Source of the DNA: Streptomyces sp. T12
Lineage (GTDB): Bacteria; Actinomycetota; Actinomycetes; Streptomycetales; Streptomycetaceae
Assembly (NCBI RefSeq): GCF_028736035.1
Contig: NZ_CP117866.1
Location: forward strand, 2,914,001 to 2,978,000
Length of the DNA stretch: 64,000 nt
Reading direction: 5' to 3'
Shown: positions 50,477-60,185 of the stretch, one piece after another
Layout: every line of letters starts with the position of its first letter
How positions within the stretch are numbered: the stretch's first letter is position 1
Translations under genes and position numbers: made by a program
The notes under the pieces: generated by a model
What the model was told of the DNA's origin: nothing
The model's input: the letters and a program-made list of their open reading frames with translations, nothing else
Database searches by the model: none

Positions 50477-51712
50477 ATGTACGTCCGCCGCAGCGCCGCG
50501 GTCCTGGCCGCCACCGTCGTGATCGGTACGGCGACGCCCGTCACCGCCGCCGACTCCGCCCCGTCCGCGTCACCGTCCGTGGCGATTCCCACGGGCTTGT
50601 ACGGCACGACCGACCCGACGTACGACGGTGTATGGCGCCAGTCCCTCGCGCTGCTCGCCCTGGACACGGTGGGTGTGAAGCCGGCGGCGAAGGCCGTGGA
50701 GTGGCTGACCGGGCAGCAGTGTGCCGACGGGGGATTCGCCCCGTTCCGCGCCGACGTCTCGAAGGCGTGCGACGCGAAGACGCCGGTCGACACCAACAAC
50801 ACGGCCGCCGCCGTCCAGGCCCTGGCCGCGCTCGGCGGGCACGACGCCGTGACCGGCAAGGCGGTCGCCTGGCTGAAGAGCGTGCAGAACAAGGACGGAG
50901 GCTGGGGGTACGCGGTGGGCGGCCCGAGTGACGCGAACTCGACCTCCGTCGTGATCGGTGCGCTCACGGCCGTCGGCGAGAAGCCGGGCGACGTACGCAA
51001 GGGGGGCAGGTCGCCGTACGACGCCCTGCTGTCCCTCGCCATCCCGTGCGGCGAGGACGGCGGCGGCGCCTTCGCCTTCCAGCCGGACAAGAAGGGCAAG
51101 CTGGCCGCCAACGCGGACGCGACGGCCGCCGCCGTGGTCGGTGCGCTCGGCAAGACGCTCGCCGGTGCCGCCCCGAAGCCCACCGCCGAGGCCCTCGCCT
51201 GCAAGAACGCCGCCGACCCCGAGCAGGCCGCGCGCAACGGCGCCGCTTACCTCGTCAAGGCCCTGGCCAAGGACGATCACCTCACGTCGGCCATGCCCGG
51301 CGCCGAGAACCAGCCCGACTACGGCAACACCGCCGACGCAGTCCTCGCCCTGTCCACTGCCGGCCACGGCGACAAGGCGGCCGACGCCATGCGCTGGCTG
51401 GGCTCCCACTACCGGCAGTGGGCCGAACAGGCAGGCCCGGCCGCATACGCCCAGCTGATCCTCGCCGCGAACACCGGCTTCGACGTACGAGACTTCGACG
51501 GCACCGGCGACGACCTGGTCGAGCGCCTCACCGCCACCGGCCCCGCCCCCGAGTTCGTCCCAGCCGTCAAGTCGCCCACGGCGAGCGACGTCCAGAAGCA
51601 GGCCGACAAGGACGATGACAACGGCGTCAGCGTCTGGTGGATCGTCGGCGTCGGCCTGGTCGCGGGCATCGGCGTCGGCTTCCTGATCAGCGGCCGCAAT
51701 AAGGGCAAGTGA
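50477..51712 (+). CDS. Surface-anchored (alpha/alpha) barrel protein, first gene of the B12 operon
   Basis: A 411-residue exported protein. The signal peptide (AAVLAATVVIGTATPVTAAD) is followed by a prenyltransferase/squalene-oxidase-type repeat barrel (WLTGQQCADGGFAPFRADV; WLKSVQNKDGGWGYAVGGP; YGNTADAVLALSTAGHGD), with Cys in QQCADG, KACDAK, IPCGED and LACKNA. A C-terminal transmembrane anchor (WWIVGVGLVAGIGVGFLISG) and basic tail finish it. Being outside the cell, it is no prenyltransferase. The same fold forms the N-domain of animal intrinsic factor and transcobalamin. Under a B12 riboswitch and upstream of an ECF transporter, a cobalamin-capturing role is likely. Confidence 0.82.
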   Translation: MYVRRSAAVLAATVVIGTATPVTAADSAPSASPSVAIPTGLYGTTDPTYDGVWRQSLALLALDTVGVKPAAKAVEWLTGQQCADGGFAPFRADVSKACDAKTPVDTNNTAAAVQALAALGGHDAVTGKAVAWLKSVQNKDGGWGYAVGGPSDANSTSVVIGALTAVGEKPGDVRKGGRSPYDALLSLAIPCGEDGGGAFAFQPDKKGKLAANADATAAAVVGALGKTLAGAAPKPTAEALACKNAADPEQAARNGAAYLVKALAKDDHLTSAMPGAENQPDYGNTADAVLALSTAGHGDKAADAMRWLGSHYRQWAEQAGPAAYAQLILAANTGFDVRDFDGTGDDLVERLTATGPAPEFVPAVKSPTASDVQKQADKDDDNGVSVWWIVGVGLVAGIGVGFLISGRNKGK

Positions 51713-52365
51713 CCGTGATCCGCCGCGCTTTCACCCTCCTTCTGACCGCGCTGGTCCTCCTGACCGGCGCGGCCCAGGCCGCCCACGCGACGGGCTACCG
51801 CTACTGGTCCTTCTGGGACCGCGACGGCGACACCTGGGCCTACGCCACCCAGGGCCCCTCCCTCGCCCGCCCCTCCGACGGCGACGTCCAGGGCTTCCGC
51901 TTCGCGGTGAGCGAGGACTCGAAGGACGCCGCGAAGCCGAGGGGCGCGGCCGAGTTCGCGGTGATCTGCGCGAGGACGCCCGCGCAGGACGGCAAGAAGC
52001 GGGTGGCCCTGGTCATCGACTTCGGTAAGGCAGCGGACGCCCCGTCGGGCGAGACGCCACCGGCCCGCCGTACGGCATGCGCGCGGGTGGCCCCGGACGC
52101 GACCACGGCGGAGGCCCTGGCCGCGGTGGCCAAGCCCCTGCGGTACGACACGAACGCCCTGTTGTGCGCGATCTCGGGGTATCCGGAGAAGGGGTGCGGG
52201 GAGCAGGTCGCGGAGGGCGAGAAGCCGACTGCCCCCGAGAAGACGACCGCCGAGAATCGAGAGACGTCGGACGAGGGCCCCTCGCTGGGCCTGGTGGCGG
52301 GAATCGCCGTAGTGGCCGTACTCGGCGCGGCAGCGGTCTGGCAGGCACGGCGGCGGCGGACGTGA
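51709..52365 (+). CDS. Surface-anchored small protein (SCO2322-family), second gene of the B12 operon
   Basis: A 218-residue exported protein. The signal peptide (LLLTALVLLTGAAQAAHATG) precedes a compact domain beginning YRYWSFWDRDGDTWAYATQG with conserved aromatic residues, and Cys in VICART, RTACARV, LLCAI and KGCGE. A Glu/Thr-rich spacer and a C-terminal transmembrane helix (LGLVAGIAVVAVLGAAAVW) follow. The GTG start overlaps the stop of the barrel gene (GTGA). I recall the family name SCO2322. It may be the partner cap for the barrel protein, as in the second domain of transcobalamin; this is inference. Confidence 0.8.
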   Translation: MTVIRRAFTLLLTALVLLTGAAQAAHATGYRYWSFWDRDGDTWAYATQGPSLARPSDGDVQGFRFAVSEDSKDAAKPRGAAEFAVICARTPAQDGKKRVALVIDFGKAADAPSGETPPARRTACARVAPDATTAEALAAVAKPLRYDTNALLCAISGYPEKGCGEQVAEGEKPTAPEKTTAENRETSDEGPSLGLVAGIAVVAVLGAAAVWQARRRRT

Positions 52366-53450
52366 GGGCACGGCCACAGCTGCACCCCGGCGCCTGGTGG
52401 CTCTGGTCCCTCTCCCTAGGCACCGCGGCCACCCGCACCACCAACCCCCTCCTCCTCACCCTCCTCATAGCGACCTCCGCCTACGTAGTGGCGACCTGCC
52501 GCCCCGACGCCCCCTGGGCCCGCTCCTACACGGCCTTCGCCAAGCTCGCCCTGGCCGTTCTCCTCATCCGCCTCGTCTTCGCCGTGGCCCTCGGCTCCCC
52601 CATCCCCGGCACGCATGTGATCGTCACCCTCCCCGAACTGCCCCTGCCGCACTGGGCGCAGGGCATCCGCCTGGGCGGCAAGGTCACCGTCGAGACCCTC
52701 CTCTTCGCCCTCTACGACGGCCTGCGGCTGGCCGCCCTCCTCATCTGCGTGGGCGCGGCGAACTCCCTGGCCAACCCCGCACGCCTCCTCAAGTCCCTCC
52801 CCGGCGCCCTCTACGAGATGGGCGTGGCGGTGGTCGTGGCCCTCACCTACGCCCCCCACCTGATCGCCGACGTCCAGCGCCTGCGTGCCGCCCGCCGTCT
52901 GCGCGGCCGCCCCGACACGGGTATCCGCGGCCTCCTGCACGTCGGACTCCCGGTCCTGGAGGGCGCGTTGGAGCGCTCGGTCGCCCTCGCCGCCGCGATG
53001 GACGCCCGCGGCTACGGCCGCAGCGCCGACGTCCCGCCCCGCGTCCGCCGTACGACCACCGCGCTCACCCTCGGCGGACTGCTCGGCGTCTGCGCGGGAA
53101 CGTACGGACTGCTGACCGCCGAGGGCGGCACGTACGGCCTCCCGGTCCTCCTCGCCGGACTCGTCGCCGCGCTCGCGGGGCTGCGGCTCGGCGGTCGCCG
53201 TACCCTGCGCACCCGTTACCGCCCGGACCGCTGGGACGCCCGCGCCTGGCTGGTCGCCGGTTCCGGCGCGGCCGTCGCCGCCCTGCTGGCCCTCGCCGCC
53301 GCCCGCGACCCGGCGGCCCTGCACCCCGGCGTGGTCCCCCTCGTCGCACCCGCCCTCCCCCTGTGGCCCGCGGCGGCCGTCCTCCTCGGCCTGCTCCCCG
53401 CGTTCATCAGCCCCGCACCCCGCCGTCCCGCCCTCAAGGAGCCGTCGTGA
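52362..53450 (+). CDS. ecfT: ECF transporter transmembrane subunit EcfT
   Basis: A 362-residue membrane scaffold of an energy-coupling-factor transporter. It has about seven hydrophobic helices, and the coupling-helix signature appears as AAAMDARGYGRS (the A-R-G motif) near residue 215, with an earlier RLRAARRLRGR. It transmits ATP hydrolysis to toppling of the S component. The GTG start overlaps the previous stop. The C-terminal about 120 residues add extra helices beyond the minimal EcfT. Confidence 0.88.
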   Translation: MRARPQLHPGAWWLWSLSLGTAATRTTNPLLLTLLIATSAYVVATCRPDAPWARSYTAFAKLALAVLLIRLVFAVALGSPIPGTHVIVTLPELPLPHWAQGIRLGGKVTVETLLFALYDGLRLAALLICVGAANSLANPARLLKSLPGALYEMGVAVVVALTYAPHLIADVQRLRAARRLRGRPDTGIRGLLHVGLPVLEGALERSVALAAAMDARGYGRSADVPPRVRRTTTALTLGGLLGVCAGTYGLLTAEGGTYGLPVLLAGLVAALAGLRLGGRRTLRTRYRPDRWDARAWLVAGSGAAVAALLALAAARDPAALHPGVVPLVAPALPLWPAAAVLLGLLPAFISPAPRRPALKEPS

Positions 53451-55126
53451 TCCGCTTCGAGAACGTCTCCGTGACGTACGACGGTGCCACCGAACCCACC
53501 GTCCAAGGCGTGGACTTCGAGGTCCCGGAGGGTGAACTGGTGCTGCTCGTCGGCCCGTCGGGCGTCGGCAAGTCCACCGTGCTCGGCGCGGTGAGCGGGC
53601 TCGTCCCGCACTTCACCGGCGGCACCCTGCGCGGCCGCGTCACGGTGGCCGGCCGCGACACCCGCACGCACAAGCCGCGCGAACTCGCCGACGTGGTGGG
53701 CACGGTGGGGCAGGACCCCCTCTCCCATTTCGTGACCGACACCGTCGAGGACGAACTGGCCTACGGCATGGAGTCGCTGGGCCTCGCCCCGGACGTCATG
53801 CGCCGCCGCGTCGAGGAGACCCTCGACCTGCTGGGCCTGACCGACCTGCGCGCCCGCTCCATCGCCGCCCTCTCCGGCGGCCAGCAACAACGCGTCGCGA
53901 TCGGCTCGGTACTCACCCCGCACCCCAGGGCGCTGATCCTCGACGAGCCCACCTCGGCCCTGGACCCCGCGGCCGCGGAAGAGGTCCTCGCGGTCCTCCA
54001 ACGCCTGGTCCACGACCTCGGCACGACGGTCCTGATGGCCGAACACCGCCTGGAGCGCGTCATCCAGTACGCCGACCAGGTCGTACTGCTGTCCTCTCCG
54101 GGCGCGGCCCCCGTCCTCGGCACCCCGGCGGAGATGATGGCCGTATCCCCGGTGTACCCCCCGGTCGTCGACCTCGGCCGCCTCGCAGGCTGGTCCCCGC
54201 TCCCTCTGACGGTGAGGGACGCACGCCGCATGGCGCCAGCCCTACGGCAACGGCTTGAGGAACGGAACTACATCGCCGCTAAGGGGCGCGGGGAACTGCG
54301 CGATCAACCACAACGAACCCGCACCCGCCAACAATCCGAGCCCCCCGAGCTATTGGGCACCACCGACCGCCGATGGTTCCGACGAAGGCGCACCCCCACC
54401 ACCACAACAACCCCCCACGCGGCCGAAGTACAAGCCCTCGCCGTAACCCGCGACCGCACCCAGGCCCTACGCCACGTAGACCTCACCGTCTCCCCCGGCG
54501 AAACCATCGCCCTCATGGGCCGCAACGGCGCCGGAAAATCCACCCTGCTCAACACGCTGGTCGGCCTGGTCAAGCCCTCCGCAGGTGCTGTCACCCTCGG
54601 CGGAGTCGTCGGCCTGGTCCCGCAGGAACCCCGCGACCTCCTCTACGCCGACACGGTCGCCGCCGAGTGCACGACCGCCGACGCCGACGTGGGCGCGGCG
54701 CCCGGCACCTGCCGCGCCCTGGTTTCCGAGCTCCTCCCGGACATCTGCGACGACACCCACCCCCGCGACCTCTCCGAGGGCCAGCGCCTGACACTCGCGC
54801 TGGCGATCGTCCTGACCGCCCGCCCGGCGCTGCTCCTCCTCGACGAACCGACCCGTGGCCTCGACTACGCGGCGAAGTCCCGCCTGCTCACCCTTCTGCG
54901 CGGGCTCGCCGCCGAGGGGCACGCCATCGTGCTGGCCACGCATGACGTGGAGCTGGCCGCCGAACTCGCCCACCGGGTCGTGCTCCTCGCCGACGGCGAG
55001 GTGATAGCGGACGGCCCGGCAGCGGACGTGGTGGTCGCCTCGCCGTCCTTCGCCCCGCAGGTGGCCAAGATCCTGGCCCCGCAGAAGTGGCTCACGGTCG
55101 CCGAGGTGCGGGAGGCCCTCGCATGA
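53447..55126 (+). CDS. ECF transporter duplicated ATPase (EcfA-EcfA' fusion)
   Basis: A 559-residue protein with two ABC ATPase domains in tandem. Domain 1 has Walker A GPSGVGKST, signature LSGGQQQRV, Walker B LILDEPTSALDP and switch AEHR. Domain 2 (from about residue 330) has MGRNGAGKST, a degenerate signature LSEGQRLTL and LLLDEPTRGLD, with switch ATHD. The linker at about 270-325 is Arg/Gln/Pro/Thr-rich and includes an in-frame copy of a dispersed repeat (54282-54312). Start GTG 53447 overlaps the ecfT stop. It powers the B12 importer. Confidence 0.9.
   Translation: MIRFENVSVTYDGATEPTVQGVDFEVPEGELVLLVGPSGVGKSTVLGAVSGLVPHFTGGTLRGRVTVAGRDTRTHKPRELADVVGTVGQDPLSHFVTDTVEDELAYGMESLGLAPDVMRRRVEETLDLLGLTDLRARSIAALSGGQQQRVAIGSVLTPHPRALILDEPTSALDPAAAEEVLAVLQRLVHDLGTTVLMAEHRLERVIQYADQVVLLSSPGAAPVLGTPAEMMAVSPVYPPVVDLGRLAGWSPLPLTVRDARRMAPALRQRLEERNYIAAKGRGELRDQPQRTRTRQQSEPPELLGTTDRRWFRRRRTPTTTTTPHAAEVQALAVTRDRTQALRHVDLTVSPGETIALMGRNGAGKSTLLNTLVGLVKPSAGAVTLGGVVGLVPQEPRDLLYADTVAAECTTADADVGAAPGTCRALVSELLPDICDDTHPRDLSEGQRLTLALAIVLTARPALLLLDEPTRGLDYAAKSRLLTLLRGLAAEGHAIVLATHDVELAAELAHRVVLLADGEVIADGPAADVVVASPSFAPQVAKILAPQKWLTVAEVREALA
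54282..54330. repeat. Dispersed Streptomyces-type repeat, copy 2, inside the ECF ATPase gene
   Basis: The 31-bp core (54282-54312) is identical to that at 41828-41858, and the next 18 bp match at most positions. Here it is read in frame as part of the linker between the two ATPase domains (GRGELRDQPQRTRTRQ region), without a stop or frameshift. Confidence 0.8.
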
Positions 55127-55953
55127 CCGGCCGCTCCACTCGCCAGGCCCGAGCCGTCCGCCTCGGACCCCGCTCCATCGCCGCCCTCGTCCTGGTCAGC
55201 GCGGTCGGCGTGGCCGCGCTCGGCTGGCCCTTCCTCTCCCCGCCCGCCTCGCAGGTGAGCGCGCACGCGCAGGACGCCCCGTGGCTGTTCACCGGCCTGC
55301 TTCTCCTGCTGGTCGCCGTCGTCGCCGCGACGATCTCCGAGTCCGGGCTCGGCCCGAAGGCGGTGGCGATGCTCGGCGTGCTGGCGGCGACCGGCGCCGC
55401 CCTGCGCCCCCTCGGCGCCGGAACGGCCGGTATCGAGCCGATGTTCTTCCTGATGGTGCTCAGCGGCCGGGTCCTCGGCCCCGGCTTCGGCTTCGTTCTC
55501 GGCGCGGTGACGATGTTCGCGTCCGCCCTGCTCACGGGCGGGGTGGGGCCGTGGATGCCGTTCCAGATGCTGTCGATGGGCTGGTTCACGATGGGCGCCG
55601 GGCTGCTGCCGGGCCCGGACCGCCTGCGCGGCCGCGGTGAGCTGCTCCTGCTGGCCGGCTACGGCTTCCTGGCCGCCTTCGCCTACGGCACGGTGATGAA
55701 CATGCAGGGCTGGCCCTACTTCGACCCGGACGTCACACCGCTCGCCCCCGACCCGCAGGCCGGGCCCCTGGCCAACCTCGCCCGCTTCGCCGCGTACTGC
55801 CTGGCCACCTCGCTCGGCTGGGACCTCGGCCGGGCGGTGGTCACCGTCGTTCTCACCCTCACGCTCGGTCCGGCGATCCTCAAGGCGCTGCGCCGGGCCA
55901 CCCGCCGGGCGGCCTTCGAGAGCCCGGTCACATTCGACGCTCCCGCAGGGTGA
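55123..55953 (+). CDS. ECF transporter substrate-binding (S) component
   Basis: A 276-residue integral membrane S component with about six to seven helices (SIAALVLVSAVGVAALGWPF; LFTGLLLLLVAVVAATISES; FFLMVLSGRVLGPGFGFVLG). Sequences such as VTMFASALLTGGVGPWMPFQ and MLSMGWFTMGAGLLPG are typical of ECF S subunits of the CbrT/cobalamin-like group. The ATG overlaps the ATPase stop. The riboswitch, rather than the sequence alone, assigns the substrate as cobalamin or a precursor. Last gene of the operon. Confidence 0.87.
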   Translation: MTGRSTRQARAVRLGPRSIAALVLVSAVGVAALGWPFLSPPASQVSAHAQDAPWLFTGLLLLLVAVVAATISESGLGPKAVAMLGVLAATGAALRPLGAGTAGIEPMFFLMVLSGRVLGPGFGFVLGAVTMFASALLTGGVGPWMPFQMLSMGWFTMGAGLLPGPDRLRGRGELLLLAGYGFLAAFAYGTVMNMQGWPYFDPDVTPLAPDPQAGPLANLARFAAYCLATSLGWDLGRAVVTVVLTLTLGPAILKALRRATRRAAFESPVTFDAPAG

Positions 55954-56289
55954 GGGACCGCGCGCGGACCGTCAGCGACCCGGTGAACCACCCCACATGA
56001 CCCACATCACCTACGATCCATCTTAGTCGGACAAATCGGATGCCATGCGCGCGTCAATTTAGCCGCTGACCTGCGCGTTGAGAGCCACGTCACACAAACA
56101 ACCTTCACCCCACATACGACTACAACTAGCAAACAGGCTCATTGCGGACACCTTCCCGGCCTGCTTCTCTGGATGACGTCGCACGGCGCCGACGTGCCCT
56201 CAGGGCCGCGGCGCCGACGCACGCCCCCCGCCTCGCATCGCGTGGTTCCGGCATGCCTGCGGCGCACTGTCCCCGAAGAAAGGCTCCCC
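55954..56289 (+). other. Intergenic leader upstream of the lysozyme-like gene
   Basis: A 336-bp gap with lower GC than its surroundings around 56000-56140 (for example ATCTTAGTCGGACAAATCGG). Secreted cell-wall hydrolase genes in Streptomyces often have long riboswitch-bearing leaders, so I looked for a c-di-AMP (ydaO) motif but did not find its conserved parts. I see no gene in it. Confidence 0.5.
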
Positions 56290-56706
56290 GTGTCCGTGGT
56301 TTCCACCTTCCGTCGCATCTCCGCCCCGAAGAAGGCCCTCGCCGGTGCCGCCCTGGCCGCCGCCACCGCCGGCACCCTGTTCGCCGCCGCGCCCGCGCAG
56401 GCCGCGACGACCGAGGCCGGCTCGGCGCAGCAGATCGCGAAGAAGATGATCTCGGACTCGGCCCAGTACCAGTGCTTCTCCAAGATCGTCGACCACGAGA
56501 GCGACTGGAACATCAACGCCACGAACGCCTCCAGCGGCGCCTACGGCCTCGTCCAGGCCCTGCCCGGCAACAAGATGGCCTCCGCCGGCTCCGACTGGAA
56601 GACCAACCCGGCCACCCAGATCGAGTGGGGCCTGGACTACATGAAGGACCGCTACGGCAGCCCGTGCGGCGCCTGGAACTTCTGGCAGTCGAACGGCTGG
56701 TACTGA
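56290..56706 (+). CDS. Secreted transglycosylase-like (lysozyme-fold) protein
   Basis: A 138-residue secreted protein. The signal peptide (ALAGAALAAATAGTLFAAAP, cleavage near AQAA) precedes a compact lytic-transglycosylase-like domain. CFSKIVDHESDWNINATNAS carries the catalytic Glu, GAYGLVQALPGNKM and IEWGLDYMKDRYGSPCGAWN follow, and the end is a Trp-rich FWQSNGWY. Two Cys may form a disulphide. It should cut peptidoglycan glycan strands. GTG 56290 follows AAAGG. A strong terminator lies 21 nt after the stop. Confidence 0.87.
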   Translation: MSVVSTFRRISAPKKALAGAALAAATAGTLFAAAPAQAATTEAGSAQQIAKKMISDSAQYQCFSKIVDHESDWNINATNASSGAYGLVQALPGNKMASAGSDWKTNPATQIEWGLDYMKDRYGSPCGAWNFWQSNGWY

Positions 56707-56727
56707 GCCGACACCGCCAGACAGAAC

Positions 56728-56767
56728 CGAAGGCGGCGGCCCCCGATCCCCGGGGCCGCCGCCTTCG
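56728..56767 (+). terminator. Strong hairpin terminator
   Basis: CGAAGGCGGCGGCCCC at 56728-56743 pairs perfectly over 16 bp with GGGGCCGCCGCCTTCG at 56752-56767, with an 8-nt loop. It separates the transglycosylase gene from the convergent P450 gene. Confidence 0.88.
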
Positions 56768-56868
56768 CCGTACCCCTTCAGAGCGGCGCTCAACGGGCGC
56801 GTGCCGTCTCGGGGGAGGCAGGAACGGGGCGTAGGGAAAAGGGGTGCTCCTGCCTCCCTCGGGACGGG

Positions 56869-58104
56869 TCAGCCGGTGCTGACCCGGAGTTCCTTCACAC
56901 CGTTGATCCACGCGGAGCGCAGTCGGCGGGGGTCGCCGACCAGCCGCAGGTCGGGCAGGGCGTCGGCCACGGCGTTGAAGATGAGGTCGATCTCCAGGAC
57001 CGCCAGGGACTTGCCCAGGCAGTAGTGAGGGCCGCCGCCACCGAAGCCCAGATGGGGGTTGGGGTCGCGGGTGATGTCGAAGGCGTCCGGGGTTTCGAAG
57101 ACCTCGGGGTCGTGGTTGGCGGAGGCGTAGAAGATGCCGACCCGGTCGCCCTTCTTGATCTGCTTGCCGCCGAGCTCCGTGTCCTGCGTCGCCGTGCGCT
57201 GGAAGGAGACCACCGGGGTCGCCCAGCGCACGATCTCCTCGGCCGCCGTCCCGGGGCGCTCCCTCTTGTACAGCTCCCACTGCTCGGGGTGGGTGAGGAA
57301 GGCGTGCATGCCGTGGGTGATGGCGTTGCGGGTGGTCTCGTTGCCGGCCACGGCCAGCATCAGCACGAAGAACCCGAACTCGTCCGAGCGGAGGTTGCCT
57401 TCGTCCTCGGCCGCGACCAGCGTCGTGACGATGTCCTTCGCCGGGCACTCCTTGCGGTCGGCGGCCATGTTCATCGCGTACGCGATGAGCTCGGTGGCCG
57501 ACTCCTGCCCGACCTCCTCGGTGATGGCGTACTCGGGATCGTCGTACGAGATCATCTTGTTGGACCAGTCGAATATCTTGGCCCGGTCGTCCTGCGGAAT
57601 GCCGATGAGCTCGGCGATGGCCTGGAGGGGCAGTTCGCAGGCGACCTCGGTGACGAAGTCGAAGGGGCCGGGGTGTTCCCGGGCGTTCGCGGCGATCGCC
57701 CGCGCCCGCGTCCGCAGGCGTTCCTCCAGGGCGCGGATGGCGCGCGGGGTGAAGACGCGCTGGACGATCTGGCGGACCCGGGTGTGCTCGGGCGGGTCCA
57801 TGTTCAGCAGGATCAGCCGCTGGGCATCGATGGCATCGCGCTCGATGTGCTCGTTGAAGCGGATGATCGCGGTGTTGAGGGTGGACGAGAACAACTCCGG
57901 GTGCGTCGAGACGTACTTGACGTCCGCGTGCCGGGTCACCGCCCAGTAGCCCTCGTCCTGGAACCCGGCCACGTTGCCCGCCTGCGGGATCCAGCGGACC
58001 GGTTCGGCGCGGCGCAGCTCGGCGAACTCCGGGAGGGGGACGCGGTGGTGCAGCACATCGGGGTCGGTGAAGTCGAACCCGTCGGGAAGCGCTGGACAGG
58101 GCAT
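56869..58104 (-). CDS. Cytochrome P450, CYP125-like (steroid C26/27 hydroxylase type)
   Basis: A 411-residue bacterial P450. It opens with PCPALPDGFDFTDPDVLHHR, then has the oxygen-activating I-helix AVAGNETTRN, the ExxR motif in EEIVRW, and the heme loop FGGGGPHYCLGKSLA with the Cys ligand. The opening, the NKMISYDDPEY segment and the PHYCLG spacing agree with CYP125, which oxidises the terminal methyl of the cholesterol side chain, as I remember it. ATG 58104 follows AGGAG by 6 nt. Divergent from the FadA5-like thiolase; two KstR-like boxes lie between. The likely electron donor is the ferredoxin at 46.6 kb. Confidence 0.87.
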   Translation of the reverse strand: MPCPALPDGFDFTDPDVLHHRVPLPEFAELRRAEPVRWIPQAGNVAGFQDEGYWAVTRHADVKYVSTHPELFSSTLNTAIIRFNEHIERDAIDAQRLILLNMDPPEHTRVRQIVQRVFTPRAIRALEERLRTRARAIAANAREHPGPFDFVTEVACELPLQAIAELIGIPQDDRAKIFDWSNKMISYDDPEYAITEEVGQESATELIAYAMNMAADRKECPAKDIVTTLVAAEDEGNLRSDEFGFFVLMLAVAGNETTRNAITHGMHAFLTHPEQWELYKRERPGTAAEEIVRWATPVVSFQRTATQDTELGGKQIKKGDRVGIFYASANHDPEVFETPDAFDITRDPNPHLGFGGGGPHYCLGKSLAVLEIDLIFNAVADALPDLRLVGDPRRLRSAWINGVKELRVSTG

Positions 58105-58150
58105 GGACAGCTCCTGACGGTCCATCAGCAAAGGGGGTCGTCGTGACGGT

Positions 58151-59466
<1,316 letters not shown>

Positions 59467-59501
59467 CCGTCCACCGGAACGGCAGGCCGGTGAGCGGGGC
59501 A

Positions 59502-60122
59502 TCAGGCACGGTCGATCGTCTCGCAGGTGTTCGTGACCCGGTCCAGGAACGCGATGTCCGCCGTGACGGTGTCGTTGCCGCCCTCACATTCGACGCGATC
59601 GAAGCCGTTGTTGCGGCTGACGAACGTGTCGTTACCGGCGCCGCCGCGGAAGGTGGCCCGGATCGGGCGGACGGGCCAGCCGTCGGGATCCTCCAGGTGG
59701 TCGTCGGCGGTACCGCCGACGAGGATGTCCTGGCCGGGGCCGCCGTCGAAATCGACGGGGATGTGGAGATCCGCCTCGGCCGCGAGCCGGTCGTTCCCGT
59801 CGCCACCGTCGGCCTGGATGCCGGTGACACCGGCGATCGTTCCGCAGGTCGCCGTGCGCGCGCTGGTCTGGGTGCAGCCGGGACCCGCGGTGATGCCGGC
59901 CGGGTCGGAGACTCGCAGCCGGGTGAGGTCGCCCGCGACGTAGAAGGTCACCTGATTGGCCGCACCCGGAAACGGTACGAACGTGACGGTCCCACCGGAC
60001 CGGGTGACCATGCCGGTGGGGGCCGCGGCGGCGGGGGTTGCCAGCACCAGAGGCATGGCCAGCCCCGCGGCCAGTGCGGGAACGATGACGCTGCGACGCC
60101 CACGGCCGATGCACAAGCGCAT
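59502..60122 (-). CDS. Secreted RTX-like calcium-binding protein
   Basis: A 206-residue secreted protein. The signal peptide (SVIVPALAAGLAMPLVLATP, cleavage near AAAAP) is followed by a domain with hemolysin-type nonapeptide-like repeats: ADGGDGNDRLA, FDGGPGQDILVGGTADD, RGGAGNDTFVS and EGGNDTVTAD. These GGxGxD loops bind calcium in beta-rolls. Two Cys pairs (GCTQTSARTATCG; RVECEG and TNTCET) suggest disulphides. ATG 60122 has GGAG 6 nt upstream. Confidence 0.8.
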   Translation of the reverse strand: MRLCIGRGRRSVIVPALAAGLAMPLVLATPAAAAPTGMVTRSGGTVTFVPFPGAANQVTFYVAGDLTRLRVSDPAGITAGPGCTQTSARTATCGTIAGVTGIQADGGDGNDRLAAEADLHIPVDFDGGPGQDILVGGTADDHLEDPDGWPVRPIRATFRGGAGNDTFVSRNNGFDRVECEGGNDTVTADIAFLDRVTNTCETIDRA

Positions 60123-60185
60123 TCCTGACTCCATCCCATGTCCGTTATGGCACGGAATGCACTCTTGATCGGCTGCTCGGTACTG

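Noticed and set aside
50477..51712. Annotation of the barrel protein in the B12 operon as a prenyltransferase or squalene cyclase
   Set aside because: It has a signal peptide and a C-terminal anchor, so it acts outside the cell; no catalytic motif for those enzymes is visible.
55954..56289. Possible c-di-AMP (ydaO) riboswitch before the secreted transglycosylase gene
   Set aside because: The conserved core sequences of that riboswitch are not recognisable on the plus strand.
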